A stretch of DNA of 64,000 nucleotides from an uncultured Siphonobacter sp. Its GTDB lineage: Bacteria; Bacteroidota; Bacteroidia; Cytophagales; Spirosomataceae. The position numbers and the translations under genes were made by a program. Under the pieces are notes generated by a model. It was not told the DNA's origin. It saw only the letters and a program-made list of their open reading frames with translations, and did not search any database. How positions within the stretch are numbered: the first letter of the stretch is position 1; every line of letters begins with the position of its first letter. Location of the stretch: the NCBI GenBank assembly GCA_913774715.1, contig CAJYHS010000240.1, positions 62,001 through 126,000 on the forward strand, in the 5' to 3' direction. Positions 49,082-57,148 of the stretch are shown one piece after another.

Positions 49082-50086
49082 TCAGTCTATTTGCGACCAT
49101 TTTACCTCCTCAAGCTCAATGAATCCACCCGTCAGAATATTGAGTTGAAGGCGGTCTTCCAGAGCTTCATCGGTGACGAGTGCAATCTTGAAAAGTTCAG
49201 CTTTTTTCCCAATCAGCTGCGTTAGGGCCTGCACAATGCTTCGGGTTTCGAGCATGGTTACGGGTCGTCTGGAACTGCTTTTGATTATCAGCAGGATACG
49301 CCGAATGGGTTGGGCACGGTGGCCTTCAAAAGTCTTGGTAATAAGCGATAGACATTCGTCCATACGCGTAGCAGAACTCGTCTCGAGTTGAGTGAAGAAG
49401 GCGGGGCCGCTTTTTCTTAAAACGGCCCGAACATCGTTCAAATCGGTATTGATTTCTTCGGAGGTACTGATGATATCAGGAATCATTCGAGCCACCTTCA
49501 AGAGTAAATCGTCGGCCGCTGCGTAAAATTCCGTAATACTTAAATCATCTGCGAAGGTTTTTTCGAGGTGATCCAGTGAAAAAGCTACGACTGAATCGCA
49601 ATAAACCATCAGATCTTTTAAACCGGTTTCAGCGGCCCGAATCGTCTCGTAACCTTCCGAAGAAAAAGGCATGGTTACGCAGGCTACGGTCAGCAAATCG
49701 TGCTGACGGGCAATCTCGGCAATAACCGGAGCTGCCCCGGAGCCCGTGCCTCCCCCCAGGCCCGTAACGATAATAACGGCCTTGGCAGAGCCATCCAACA
49801 GAGAGCGGATTGCGGGTTTCTGGCTCGAAGCCCACTGCCGAACCTGAAGGTCATTAAGCCCGGATCCAGACCCTCTATCACCCAAAGGCAGAGCCCGGTT
49901 ATACCCTTCCAGTTTTGAAAAATCAGTATGGCAGGGAATAAGCTCCACGCCTGGCAAGTCCAGCGTGGCAAGCTTGTTCAATACCGAGCATCCAGCTCCA
50001 CCAATACCAATGATTTTGACTCCAGTAATTGCCAGATTTGTATATACGGCATCCTGTTGAGCTACAATCGTCCGATCCACTTCCAC
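49082..50086 (-). CDS. Divergent FtsZ-like GTPase without C-terminal tail
   Basis: Tubulin/FtsZ-fold protein of 334 residues. Visible elements: P-loop-like GIGGAGCSVL (27-36), HTD at 53-55 where FtsZ has NTD, the tubulin signature GGGTGSGAAP (111-120), TMPFSSEG (138-145), and the T7 loop NTDLNDVRAVL (213-223), which keeps Asn213, Asp215 and Asp218 of FtsZ's catalytic N-x-D-x-x-D. The chain ends straight after the globular domain (KIALVTDEALEDRL...), with no linker or conserved C-terminal peptide for FtsA. It is not in a dcw cluster; it follows recQ by 44 bp and has its own -7 box. Probably a second FtsZ homologue rather than the division protein. Confidence 0.85.
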   Translation of the reverse strand: MEVDRTIVAQQDAVYTNLAITGVKIIGIGGAGCSVLNKLATLDLPGVELIPCHTDFSKLEGYNRALPLGDRGSGSGLNDLQVRQWASSQKPAIRSLLDGSAKAVIIVTGLGGGTGSGAAPVIAEIARQHDLLTVACVTMPFSSEGYETIRAAETGLKDLMVYCDSVVAFSLDHLEKTFADDLSITEFYAAADDLLLKVARMIPDIISTSEEINTDLNDVRAVLRKSGPAFFTQLETSSATRMDECLSLITKTFEGHRAQPIRRILLIIKSSSRRPVTMLETRSIVQALTQLIGKKAELFKIALVTDEALEDRLQLNILTGGFIELEEVKWSQID

Positions 50087-50121
50087 GAATGTTTGTTTGT
50101 CGTAAATAACTTAATTTTTCT

Positions 50122-50129
50122 CAAAAATA
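50122..50129 (-). promoter_or_regulatory. -7 box of FtsZ-like gene
   Basis: CAAAAATA is TATTTTTG on the minus strand, 36 bp before the ATG. The FtsZ-like gene may thus be transcribed independently of recQ. Confidence 0.35.
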
Positions 50130-50130
50130 C

Positions 50131-52356
50131 CTATTCTTTTACGGGCCGAGGTGGTAAGCCTCGTTCTTCCCGCCAGGCTTCCACGTCCATCCGAACGCCT
50201 TCCCCGGCAATCAGGAACGCCAAACGCAGCTGCCAACCCTGATACGTATCACCAAAATGCTCCAGTAACGGGCCAATAGGGGCATTTTCCGCAATGGGAA
50301 TCTTTAACTGATGAGCCGCGTCCAGAATAGTTTCTTTGGTTCGTTCGGTGATAAACTTTGATAAATCAATGGATTCACCTTCAGCTTTCAGTTTTTGCAA
50401 GTGACTGAAGATAGTAGATACGGCCATGCTTCGCTGGGCGGCAATCTCTTCTACGGACAAATTCCGGTTATATAGCTCCAGCGTTAAAGCATAGGTCTGT
50501 CCTTTTTCAGTTCGAACTGCCTGCGGATTTTCCTGAATAAAGGCCAGGATTTCATTGATAAACGCTTCGCCAAACTGCCGATCTTTCTGCTCTCCCACGC
50601 CTGAAACCTGTAAAAACTGAGCATGATTAATCGGACGTTTCTGGGCCATATCGGATAAAGCAGCATCGCTGAAAACCACAAAAGGCGGCATCCCTAATGA
50701 ATCAGCAATCTGTTTGCGTAAGGTGCGTAAGCGTTCAAACAGAGCATCCCGGACGATTTCGCGTTTAGTTTTAGTCGCCGCTTTTTCTTCTGCTTCGATT
50801 TCCTGCATTTTACGCTGCTCTAATGGAACAAACTGCACCAGAGATACCGAACGACCCTCCCGTAATACCTGATGACTAACGGCATTGAGTTTAAACGCGT
50901 GCCCTTCGTCGTAAGCAATGTCAATGACACCTGAATTAAGTAATTGTCCAATGTACTCCACCCACTCTTCCGTTCGTAAGTCACGCCCGACACCGTAGGT
51001 TTTCAACTGATCGTATCCGTGACGAAGAATGTTCTGGTTATGACTACCCCGCAGGATATCGATCAGCATTCCCATAGCAATCTTCTGATCAGTCCGGGCA
51101 ATGGCTGAAAGAGCTTTCTGAGCAATGACCGTTCCGTCGATGAGCGTTCGTGGATTCCGGCATACGTCGCAGTTACCGCAATCTTTTTCCACGCTTTCAT
51201 TGAAATAACTAATCAGAATCCGTCTTCTGCAAATGTCCGCCTGAGCGTACTGCTTCATCCGGTCCAGCTTAGCCTTGAGCAAGTTCTTCTGCTCGGTACT
51301 CAGTTCCGATTTGATAATCATTTCGGTTTGCTGAGCCACGTCCTGATAACTATAGAAGAGAACGGTATCCGCGGGCAATCCGTCACGACCCGCCCGGCCA
51401 ATTTCCTGATAGAAACTCTCCACGTTTTTGGGGAGGTTGTAATGAATGACCCAACGAACGTTCGATTTATCAATCCCCATCCCGAAGGCAACGGTAGCCA
51501 CGATGATCTGAATATCATCTTTCAGAAATTCAGCCTGCGTTTGGGTGCGGTAAGCGGCATCGCAACCCGCGTGGTAATACTTTACGTTATATCCCGACTT
51601 CTGCAAACTAGCCGCGACCGTTTCCGTTGACTTTCGGCTTGAGCAATAGATAATGCCCGGCTGATTGGGATGCTGGTTCAGAAAATCCTCAATTTGCTGC
51701 AAACGTTTTCGTCCCGGTAATACCGTCAAGCTCAGATTAGGCCGATCAAAACTGGCCAGAAAAGTCGGTGCTTCTTCTATACCTAACTGATGAAGAATAT
51801 CTTTTCGGGTTACCTTATCCGCCGTAGCCGTCAGGGCGATGATGGGAACTTGAGGAAAATTTTCTCGGATGCGGTGTAACTGCGTGTATTCAGGGCGAAA
51901 ATCATGCCCCCAGAATGAAATACAGTGAGATTCATCAACGGCAAACAGGCTAACGTTCTGATCTTTTAACCAATCCAGGAAACTTCCCGCAAATAAACGT
52001 TCGGGCGATACGTAGAGTAATTTCAACTCACCCAGCTTCACCTTCCAGATAACCGATTCCTGCTCAGAATTACTTAAAGTTGAATTTAAAAACGCCGCCG
52101 GAATTCCATTCGCCAGCAGTGCCTGCACCTGGTCCTGCATGAGGGCAATTAATGGGGAAATCACAATGGTCAGACCCTCCAGCACCATCGCCGGAACCTG
52201 ATAACACACGGATTTGCCCCCGCCAGTTGGCATCAGTACCAGACCGTCCTGTCCGGCTAATACGTTATCAATAATTTCCGCCTGAAGAGGCCTGAATTCA
52301 TCATAACCAAAGTATTGTTTTAGAACCTGTTCTTTTGTTTGAAGAGATAAAGACAT
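50131..52356 (-). CDS. recQ: RecQ-type ATP-dependent DNA helicase
   Basis: 3'-5' DNA helicase of 741 residues for recombination and repair. Walker A MPTGGGKS (42-49); DEAH box reads DESH (141-144) in AVDESHCISFWGHDFRPEY. Helicase C-domain with VATVAFGMGIDKSNVRWVIHYNLP and QEIGRAGRDGLP. RecQ-Ct zinc site: CRRRILISYFNES and CGNCDVC. An HRDC domain (about 545-615) and an extra C-terminal HTH-like segment (LSVEEIAAQRSMAVSTIFSHL) complete it. It lies upstream of the FtsZ-like gene on the same strand. Confidence 0.95.
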   Translation of the reverse strand: MSLSLQTKEQVLKQYFGYDEFRPLQAEIIDNVLAGQDGLVLMPTGGGKSVCYQVPAMVLEGLTIVISPLIALMQDQVQALLANGIPAAFLNSTLSNSEQESVIWKVKLGELKLLYVSPERLFAGSFLDWLKDQNVSLFAVDESHCISFWGHDFRPEYTQLHRIRENFPQVPIIALTATADKVTRKDILHQLGIEEAPTFLASFDRPNLSLTVLPGRKRLQQIEDFLNQHPNQPGIIYCSSRKSTETVAASLQKSGYNVKYYHAGCDAAYRTQTQAEFLKDDIQIIVATVAFGMGIDKSNVRWVIHYNLPKNVESFYQEIGRAGRDGLPADTVLFYSYQDVAQQTEMIIKSELSTEQKNLLKAKLDRMKQYAQADICRRRILISYFNESVEKDCGNCDVCRNPRTLIDGTVIAQKALSAIARTDQKIAMGMLIDILRGSHNQNILRHGYDQLKTYGVGRDLRTEEWVEYIGQLLNSGVIDIAYDEGHAFKLNAVSHQVLREGRSVSLVQFVPLEQRKMQEIEAEEKAATKTKREIVRDALFERLRTLRKQIADSLGMPPFVVFSDAALSDMAQKRPINHAQFLQVSGVGEQKDRQFGEAFINEILAFIQENPQAVRTEKGQTYALTLELYNRNLSVEEIAAQRSMAVSTIFSHLQKLKAEGESIDLSKFITERTKETILDAAHQLKIPIAENAPIGPLLEHFGDTYQGWQLRLAFLIAGEGVRMDVEAWREERGLPPRPVKE

Positions 52357-52583
52357 TGGATAAGGAATTGGGGTTAGATGGAATCAATACCAGACGATAA
52401 GGTATTTATACTTAATTTTTAAAAGTAGTAATCAGATCAGATTATGGGTAACCAGTAAATAAATCAAGAGAGGAGCCATCGCTCATTACCGATTTATAAA
52501 CAGTATGTTATGTAATTGTTAATCTTTACCGTAAAGTAATTTTCATGAAAGGATAACACTCCTTTAAAGCCATAAATTTCATT

Positions 52584-52591
52584 TAACTTTG
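52584..52591 (+). promoter_or_regulatory. -7 box of PhoB-like regulator gene
   Basis: TAACTTTG fits TAnnTTTG, 24 bp before the ATG. The 259-bp gap to recQ is AT-rich and otherwise shows no gene. Confidence 0.45.
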
Positions 52592-52615
52592 TGTTGAGCT
52601 AAAAATACTTCCCCC

Positions 52616-53311
52616 ATGAGCACTACGCCCGCCTACAAAATCCTTTTGGTGGACGACGATCCCGACATTATTGAATTACTTCAATATAATCTTGAAAAAG
52701 AGGGATACGACCTTGAATCGGCCTATGATGGCAAAAAAGCCGTTGAAATTGCCCGAAATTTTTCTCCGGATCTCGTATTGCTAGATATTATGATGCCCCA
52801 GCAGGATGGCATCGAAACCGCTCGTCAGTTGCGTGAACTGGCTGAAATGAAAGGAAGTTACATACTTTTTCTCACCGCTCGTTCGGAAGAATATTCTGAA
52901 ATCGCTGCCTTTGAAATTGGAGCGGACGACTACATCACCAAGCCCATTAAACCCCGGGCTCTGATGAGCCGGATTAAGGCTCTCTTCCGCCGTGAGGCCC
53001 AGAAGACCGATCCCGGTGATCGCATTGAAACCGCAGGCTTGTCTATCAACCGACAAAACTATACGGTGACGGGTAACTTTGGTTCGGTTGTTCTCCCTAA
53101 AAAAGAATTTGAACTGCTGTTTTTCCTGGCTCAGCATCCGGATAAAGTCTTCAATCGCGAAGAGCTTCTCCAACGCATCTGGGGTGCTGACATCTACGTG
53201 CTGGAACGCACCGTAGACGTGCACATTCGAAAGCTACGCGAGAAAATTGGTGAAACGTACATCAAAACCCTGAAAGGCGTAGGCTATATGTTCAACGCCG
53301 AGGGCGAATAA
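52616..53311 (+). CDS. OmpR/PhoB-family response regulator
   Basis: 231 residues. Receiver domain (about 7-122) with acidic DDD at 13-15, phosphoacceptor Asp57 in LVLLDIMMPQQDG and Lys in ITKPIKP. Trans_reg_C winged helix (135-228): ELLFFLAQHPDKVFNREELL, ERTVDVHIRKLREKIG, LKGVGYMF. Forms a pair with the following kinase. By architecture PhoB-like, but no phosphate-uptake gene is in the window to confirm that role. Confidence 0.94.
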   Translation: MSTTPAYKILLVDDDPDIIELLQYNLEKEGYDLESAYDGKKAVEIARNFSPDLVLLDIMMPQQDGIETARQLRELAEMKGSYILFLTARSEEYSEIAAFEIGADDYITKPIKPRALMSRIKALFRREAQKTDPGDRIETAGLSINRQNYTVTGNFGSVVLPKKEFELLFFLAQHPDKVFNREELLQRIWGADIYVLERTVDVHIRKLREKIGETYIKTLKGVGYMFNAEGE

Positions 53312-53480
53312 GACTAGTTTTACGTTTGCTGTTATCAGTTTGTCATTAACCACAGATTATCACAAAGTTTTACTCAGAGTTACTCTGTGCTAAACTCTGA
53401 GTTACTCTGTGGTTAATTTCTTAATGAACATTCATAGCGATACCTGAAAACAGCAAACTAAAAACTGAAAACTGAAAAGA
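53312..53480. repeat. Nested palindrome plus direct repeat between regulator and kinase genes
   Basis: Outer arms GTTTGCTGTT (53324-53333) / AACAGCAAAC (53449-53458), inner arms TTAACCACAG (53346-53355) / CTGTGGTTAA (53407-53416), and inside these two direct 17-mers, CTCAGAGTTACTCTGTG (53373-53389) and CTCTGAGTTACTCTGTG (53395-53411). The right flank (AAAACTGAAAACTGAAAAG-like) ends just before the kinase ATG. Confidence 0.65.
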
Positions 53481-54542
53481 ATGTCCCCCTTAAATCCTAA
53501 GGTAATTTCTGTTCTGCTGGCCATTTTAATTTCGGCGATTACCAGCGGATTTCTCTGGTTCGTTCCGGGTACGCCCGGCGGCACCATCTTCATTGCCGGC
53601 ACCACTACCTTCTTTGCTACGCTGATTCTCGTTTTTTACGTACTGGATTATCTGATTTTTGAAGAGATTAACAAGATCTACGACACGATCCAGCGACTGA
53701 AACTCAGTGACTTCAATTTTTCCAAAAAGAAAGTCGCTAAAAGTGTCAATCCGCTCAAAAAGCTCAATAACGACATCTTCGTTTACGTCGCTAAGAAGCA
53801 GCGGGAAATTGACGAACTCCGAAGAATGGAGCAGTTCCGCCGGGAGTTTCTCGCCGATGTTTCCCACGAATTAAAAACCCCCATTTTTGCCGCTCAGGGC
53901 TTTATCCATACCCTCATTGACGGAGCCAAAGACGACGAACGCGTTCGGGATAAGTTTTTACAAAAAGCGGCCAAAAGTCTCGATGGTCTGGATGTGCTGG
54001 TAGCTGACTTGCTGACCCTTTCACAAATCGAAGCCGGTGAAATCAAAATGCACCGCGAACGCGTAGACGTGATCAAGGTTACTCAGGAAGTGATCGAACA
54101 ACTGGAACCAAGGGCCAACCAGCGAAATATCAAAGTAAAGCTCCATACGGATCAACATCAGATTTTTGTCAAGGCTGATGCCTACCGCATTTCCCAGGCG
54201 TTAACTAACCTAATTGATAATGCCATTAAATACGGACGCGATGGCGGCAAAGTGGATGTCACGTTTACCGAAGACAAAAAAGACTGGGAAATCGAGGTTA
54301 GAGACGACGGTCCCGGCATTCCTCCTGAACACCTGAACCGTATTTTTGAACGCTTTTACCGCGTGGAAAAATCACGCTCGAAAGAAAAAGGAGGTACCGG
54401 CCTCGGACTAGCCATTGTCAAGCATATCGTCAATGCTCATAAATCGAAAATTACGGTGATGAGTCGGGTGGATAAAGGAACTACGTTCAGCTTCAAGCTT
54501 GATAAAATTGATGAAAAGGGAGCCTATTCGCTGCATTTATAA
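53481..54542 (+). CDS. PhoR-like sensor histidine kinase
   Basis: 353 residues. Two membrane helices (about 7-27 and 34-60) with almost no periplasmic loop, so sensing is probably within the membrane or through partners. Phosphoacceptor motif VSHELKTPIFAAQGF near residue 130; N-box LTNLIDNAIKYG; G1 DDGPGIPPEHLNRIFERFYRV; G2 GGTGLGLAIVK. The full set of boxes argues for active kinase. Separated from its regulator by the repeat-filled 169-bp gap and closed by a strong terminator. Confidence 0.94.
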   Translation: MSPLNPKVISVLLAILISAITSGFLWFVPGTPGGTIFIAGTTTFFATLILVFYVLDYLIFEEINKIYDTIQRLKLSDFNFSKKKVAKSVNPLKKLNNDIFVYVAKKQREIDELRRMEQFRREFLADVSHELKTPIFAAQGFIHTLIDGAKDDERVRDKFLQKAAKSLDGLDVLVADLLTLSQIEAGEIKMHRERVDVIKVTQEVIEQLEPRANQRNIKVKLHTDQHQIFVKADAYRISQALTNLIDNAIKYGRDGGKVDVTFTEDKKDWEIEVRDDGPGIPPEHLNRIFERFYRVEKSRSKEKGGTGLGLAIVKHIVNAHKSKITVMSRVDKGTTFSFKLDKIDEKGAYSLHL

Positions 54543-54641
54543 CCGCTGCCGCAATGCCCCGGAATACCAGCAGGTTACCCACATTTCTATTGGCTGATTA
54601 CTTCTGATAATCCCCTCATTTATAGCGTTATAAAACCCAAC

Positions 54642-54675
54642 GGGTCTCAGGCACTAACCTGAGGCCCATTTTTTT
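54642..54675 (+). terminator. Rho-independent terminator after sensor kinase
   Basis: GGGTCTCAGG (54642-54651) pairs with CCTGAGGCCC (54658-54667) with one G-T wobble and runs into ATTTTTTT. Confidence 0.9.
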
Positions 54676-54710
54676 ATTGAGTTATATTCATCATTCTTAC
54701 CAATACGATC

Positions 54711-55100
54711 ATGGAAACAGAAAAATTGAAAACAGCGGCCCGTATATTACTAGGAGGCTCTTTGGTTTTTGCCGGAATTAGTCACTTGACTTTCGCCCGA
54801 AAAGATTTTAAGGCTCAGGTACCTAACTGGGTACCTCTCAAAAAAGATGATACGGTAGTCTATTCGGGTTACGCTGAAATTGCTTTGGGAGCCAGCCTCC
54901 TGTTAACCAATAAGAAAAATAAAAAGGCCGTTGGTAAAATTGCCGCTTCGTTCTTTACGGCAGTCTTTCCCGGTAATATCGCTCAATACGCTCACTCCCG
55001 CGATGCCTTCGGACTAGACACCGATAACAAGCGATTCGCACGGTTATTCTTCCAGCCTTTACTAGTGTACTGGGCTTTGAAGAGTACAGATAACGTATAA
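54711..55100 (+). CDS. DoxX-like membrane protein
   Basis: 129 residues with three or four hydrophobic segments (ILLGGSLVFAGISHL, GYAEIALGASLLLT, GKIAASFFTAVFPGNIAQY, LFFQPLLVYWAL). The pattern AGISHLTFARKDFKAQVPNWVP is typical of DoxX-family proteins. Inner-membrane location; no activity can be assigned, since the original DoxX role in thiosulfate oxidation does not carry over to most members. Converges on the MORN-TonB_C genes with a 13-bp gap. Confidence 0.85.
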   Translation: METEKLKTAARILLGGSLVFAGISHLTFARKDFKAQVPNWVPLKKDDTVVYSGYAEIALGASLLLTNKKNKKAVGKIAASFFTAVFPGNIAQYAHSRDAFGLDTDNKRFARLFFQPLLVYWALKSTDNV

Positions 55101-55113
55101 AGGATCTACTTCA

Positions 55114-56070
55114 TTAATTAAGAAAGAAAGACACCGGAAACTTGTGACGCTGGGCAACGATTTGTCCGCGAAGCGTTGCAGGTTTCCACCCCCCAGAAGT
55201 TAATCCAATGGCACGAACGGCTTCCTCGGTAAGTAACGGATGAGGAGAATCGTGAACTTGCAAATCATAGATCATTCCTTCCTGATTCACTAAAAAACTC
55301 ATGAACACCATTCCCTGAATTCCCATTCTTTGAGCTTGAACCGGATACTTAACTGTTTTAGCCAGAAATTGAAATACATTTTCCTGCCTGAAAGAAACCG
55401 GTTCTTCAGTAACACTATACTGATACTTATTGCCCCCTTTATCCCTGCTCTTCCCCTGCTGTAAGATTCCTGCCAAATACGTTTCTTCGTAATAACTACT
55501 CCCATTTTCAAAATAACCTACCCATACTGAATCTTTCAGTCCATCATGGTAGGTTCCTTTTTCAGAAACACTTCCATTCGGAAAGTACTTGGTGAACCTT
55601 CCGTTTCCTTGCATAACCTCCACATGACCCGTACTATCTGCGTAAGTCACTACTTCATACCTAATAGGGGGTTCGTTAGGCCTTATGTTTTTAACCCAGG
55701 CTCCTACCTCTTCTACATTCCCGTTTTGATAGAACTTACGCCAGATGCCTACTTTCACGTTGGAGCTATACGTACCTGTAGATTGCGGTTCCTGATTAGG
55801 ATAATACGAGCTATAATTCCGATGTCTTTGCAGAAAAGGAACTGCTTTGTTGGCAAATCCTTCGGCTCTTCTTATGCCCGATGTACTGTATTCCGTATAC
55901 TTATATAAGGTATCTCCATGCATTTGAAGATCCAGATAAAAAGCCGCCCGGACGGAATCCAGTGTGGCTATTTCTTCCTTGGTATAGTAGACGCGAACTG
56001 TTTTTTGAGCTATTACCTGCGTATAAAAAGTAGAAAGCAGAATTAAACAGAATGTAATTATTAGTTTCAT
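55114..56070 (-). CDS. Secreted MORN-repeat/TonB_C protein, third paralogue
   Basis: 318 residues. Cleavable signal peptide (MKLIITFCLILLSTFYTQVIAQ), then YwqK-like MORN repeats (GTYSSNVKVGIWRKFYQNGNVEEVG; GTYHDGLKDSVWVGYFENGSSYYEE), and a C-terminal TonB domain (about 230-318, VKYPVQAQRMGIQGMVFMSFLV...). There is no N-terminal membrane anchor with a proline-rich span, so it is not a classical energy-transducing TonB. Last of three tandem paralogues; a terminator and a perfect palindrome lie before its ATG. Confidence 0.88.
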   Translation of the reverse strand: MKLIITFCLILLSTFYTQVIAQKTVRVYYTKEEIATLDSVRAAFYLDLQMHGDTLYKYTEYSTSGIRRAEGFANKAVPFLQRHRNYSSYYPNQEPQSTGTYSSNVKVGIWRKFYQNGNVEEVGAWVKNIRPNEPPIRYEVVTYADSTGHVEVMQGNGRFTKYFPNGSVSEKGTYHDGLKDSVWVGYFENGSSYYEETYLAGILQQGKSRDKGGNKYQYSVTEEPVSFRQENVFQFLAKTVKYPVQAQRMGIQGMVFMSFLVNQEGMIYDLQVHDSPHPLLTEEAVRAIGLTSGGWKPATLRGQIVAQRHKFPVSFFLN

Positions 56071-56071
56071 C

Positions 56072-56097
56072 TTTTGAAGGGATTAATCCCTTCAAAA
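56072..56097. promoter_or_regulatory. Perfect 26-nt palindrome adjoining start codon
   Basis: TTTTGAAGGGATT and its exact complement (56072-56084/56085-56097) meet without a spacer, one base from the start codon of the 55114-56070 gene (minus strand). It could be an operator or an initiation-blocking hairpin. Confidence 0.6.
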
Positions 56098-56100
56098 CTA

Positions 56101-56128
56101 AAAAGCCAGCAACTATTGCTGGCTTTTT
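56101..56128. terminator. Terminator between second and third MORN-TonB_C genes
   Basis: Perfect 12-bp stem AAAAGCCAGCAA (56101-56112) / TTGCTGGCTTTT (56116-56127), 3-nt loop; on the minus strand followed by TTTTTAGTTTT. Confidence 0.85.
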
Positions 56129-56157
56129 GTATGTTACTTTACTATTAATTCTTAAGG

Positions 56158-57117
56158 TTAGTTCAGCTCAAAATTAAGCGGAAGGTTATACCTTGATTTC
56201 ACCGCCTGGCCTCTTTGCTTAGCAGGTTCCCATTTACCCGTCATGTATTCAATAACGCGTATGGCTTCATAAGATAACGGGTTACCCGGACTTTTCAGTA
56301 CTTTGATATCGGAGATAACTCCTTTTGAATCAATAGCAAAAGAAGTAAAAACTTTACCCTGCATATGTGACTGCTGAGCTATTACTGGGTAATGCATCGT
56401 TCTACCAATAAATGAATACATGGCCGTCACGCCTCCTTTAAACTGAGCGTCCTCTTGAACAGCTTTATAGGAATATGTTTTCCCCAAAGAGTCATAACTC
56501 ACGCCGGATTCCAACATTCCTTTTGCATATTTTTCTTCATATACAGGTTTCTTATCTTCCGTAAAAGCCTTCCAAACGCCTACCTTTTCGCCTGATTCAT
56601 AACGTCCTGTTTGCTGTATATTTCCATTTTTAAAAAACGTTTTAAAATCTCCAGTTCCTTTTTCTACCCATGTAGTACCCATTGAATCTTTATAAGTCTC
56701 CAGATTAAATACAGATTCTTTTATTGTCAATGATTTTCGTTTAACGGTTCGAAAGGTATACATTCCTTCTTCTTTTAACTGTCCGTTGTAATGGTATTTT
56801 TTAGAAGAACCTTGCGGATATCCATTCTCATAAAAACCTTCAGATTCAATCTGCTGATTATCATAATACTTTACCTGTTTCCCATGAAAAACTAAGGGTG
56901 CTATGTTTCTCGCATATGCTTCTGATTGCAATACATTACTTTTCGAATATTGAATAACCCGATAAGTAGTATCATTTATTTTAGTAATGTCCCGGTAGTA
57001 ATCCGACAAGGCTTGGGTTTGTACTTCTTCTTCGTTTTTCGTATAAAAAAAGCGGTAAACAGACTGAGCCTGAACTTGATGGCAAAGAATCAATACAAAA
57101 AATAAAACGTATTTCAT
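56158..57117 (-). CDS. Secreted MORN-repeat/TonB_C protein, second paralogue
   Basis: 319 residues from ATG 57117 (MKYVLFFVLILCHQVQAQ); the open frame continues to 57228 but that extension overlaps the upstream gene and displaces the signal peptide. MORN/YwqK-like units include YDNQQIESEGFYENGYPQG, YHYNGQLKEEGMYTF and FFKNGNIQQTGRYESGEKVGVW. The C-terminus is a TonB_C domain (HYPVIAQQSHMQGKVFTSFAI, ending SRYNLPLNFELN). Shares layout and length with its two neighbours and sits 31 bp behind the first. Function unknown. Confidence 0.88.
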   Translation of the reverse strand: MKYVLFFVLILCHQVQAQSVYRFFYTKNEEEVQTQALSDYYRDITKINDTTYRVIQYSKSNVLQSEAYARNIAPLVFHGKQVKYYDNQQIESEGFYENGYPQGSSKKYHYNGQLKEEGMYTFRTVKRKSLTIKESVFNLETYKDSMGTTWVEKGTGDFKTFFKNGNIQQTGRYESGEKVGVWKAFTEDKKPVYEEKYAKGMLESGVSYDSLGKTYSYKAVQEDAQFKGGVTAMYSFIGRTMHYPVIAQQSHMQGKVFTSFAIDSKGVISDIKVLKSPGNPLSYEAIRVIEYMTGKWEPAKQRGQAVKSRYNLPLNFELN

Positions 57118-57148
57118 AAATATAAATAGCAGGTAATGGATAAAATGA

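Noticed and set aside
49082-50086. FtsZ-like gene as the cell's main ftsZ
   Set aside because: No C-terminal peptide, altered NTD, and no ftsA/ftsQ/mur genes adjacent; a paralogue is more likely, though the whole genome is needed to be certain.
53373-53411. Two 17-bp direct repeats as a CRISPR array
   Set aside because: Only two units, spacer of 5 bp, and no cas genes in the window.
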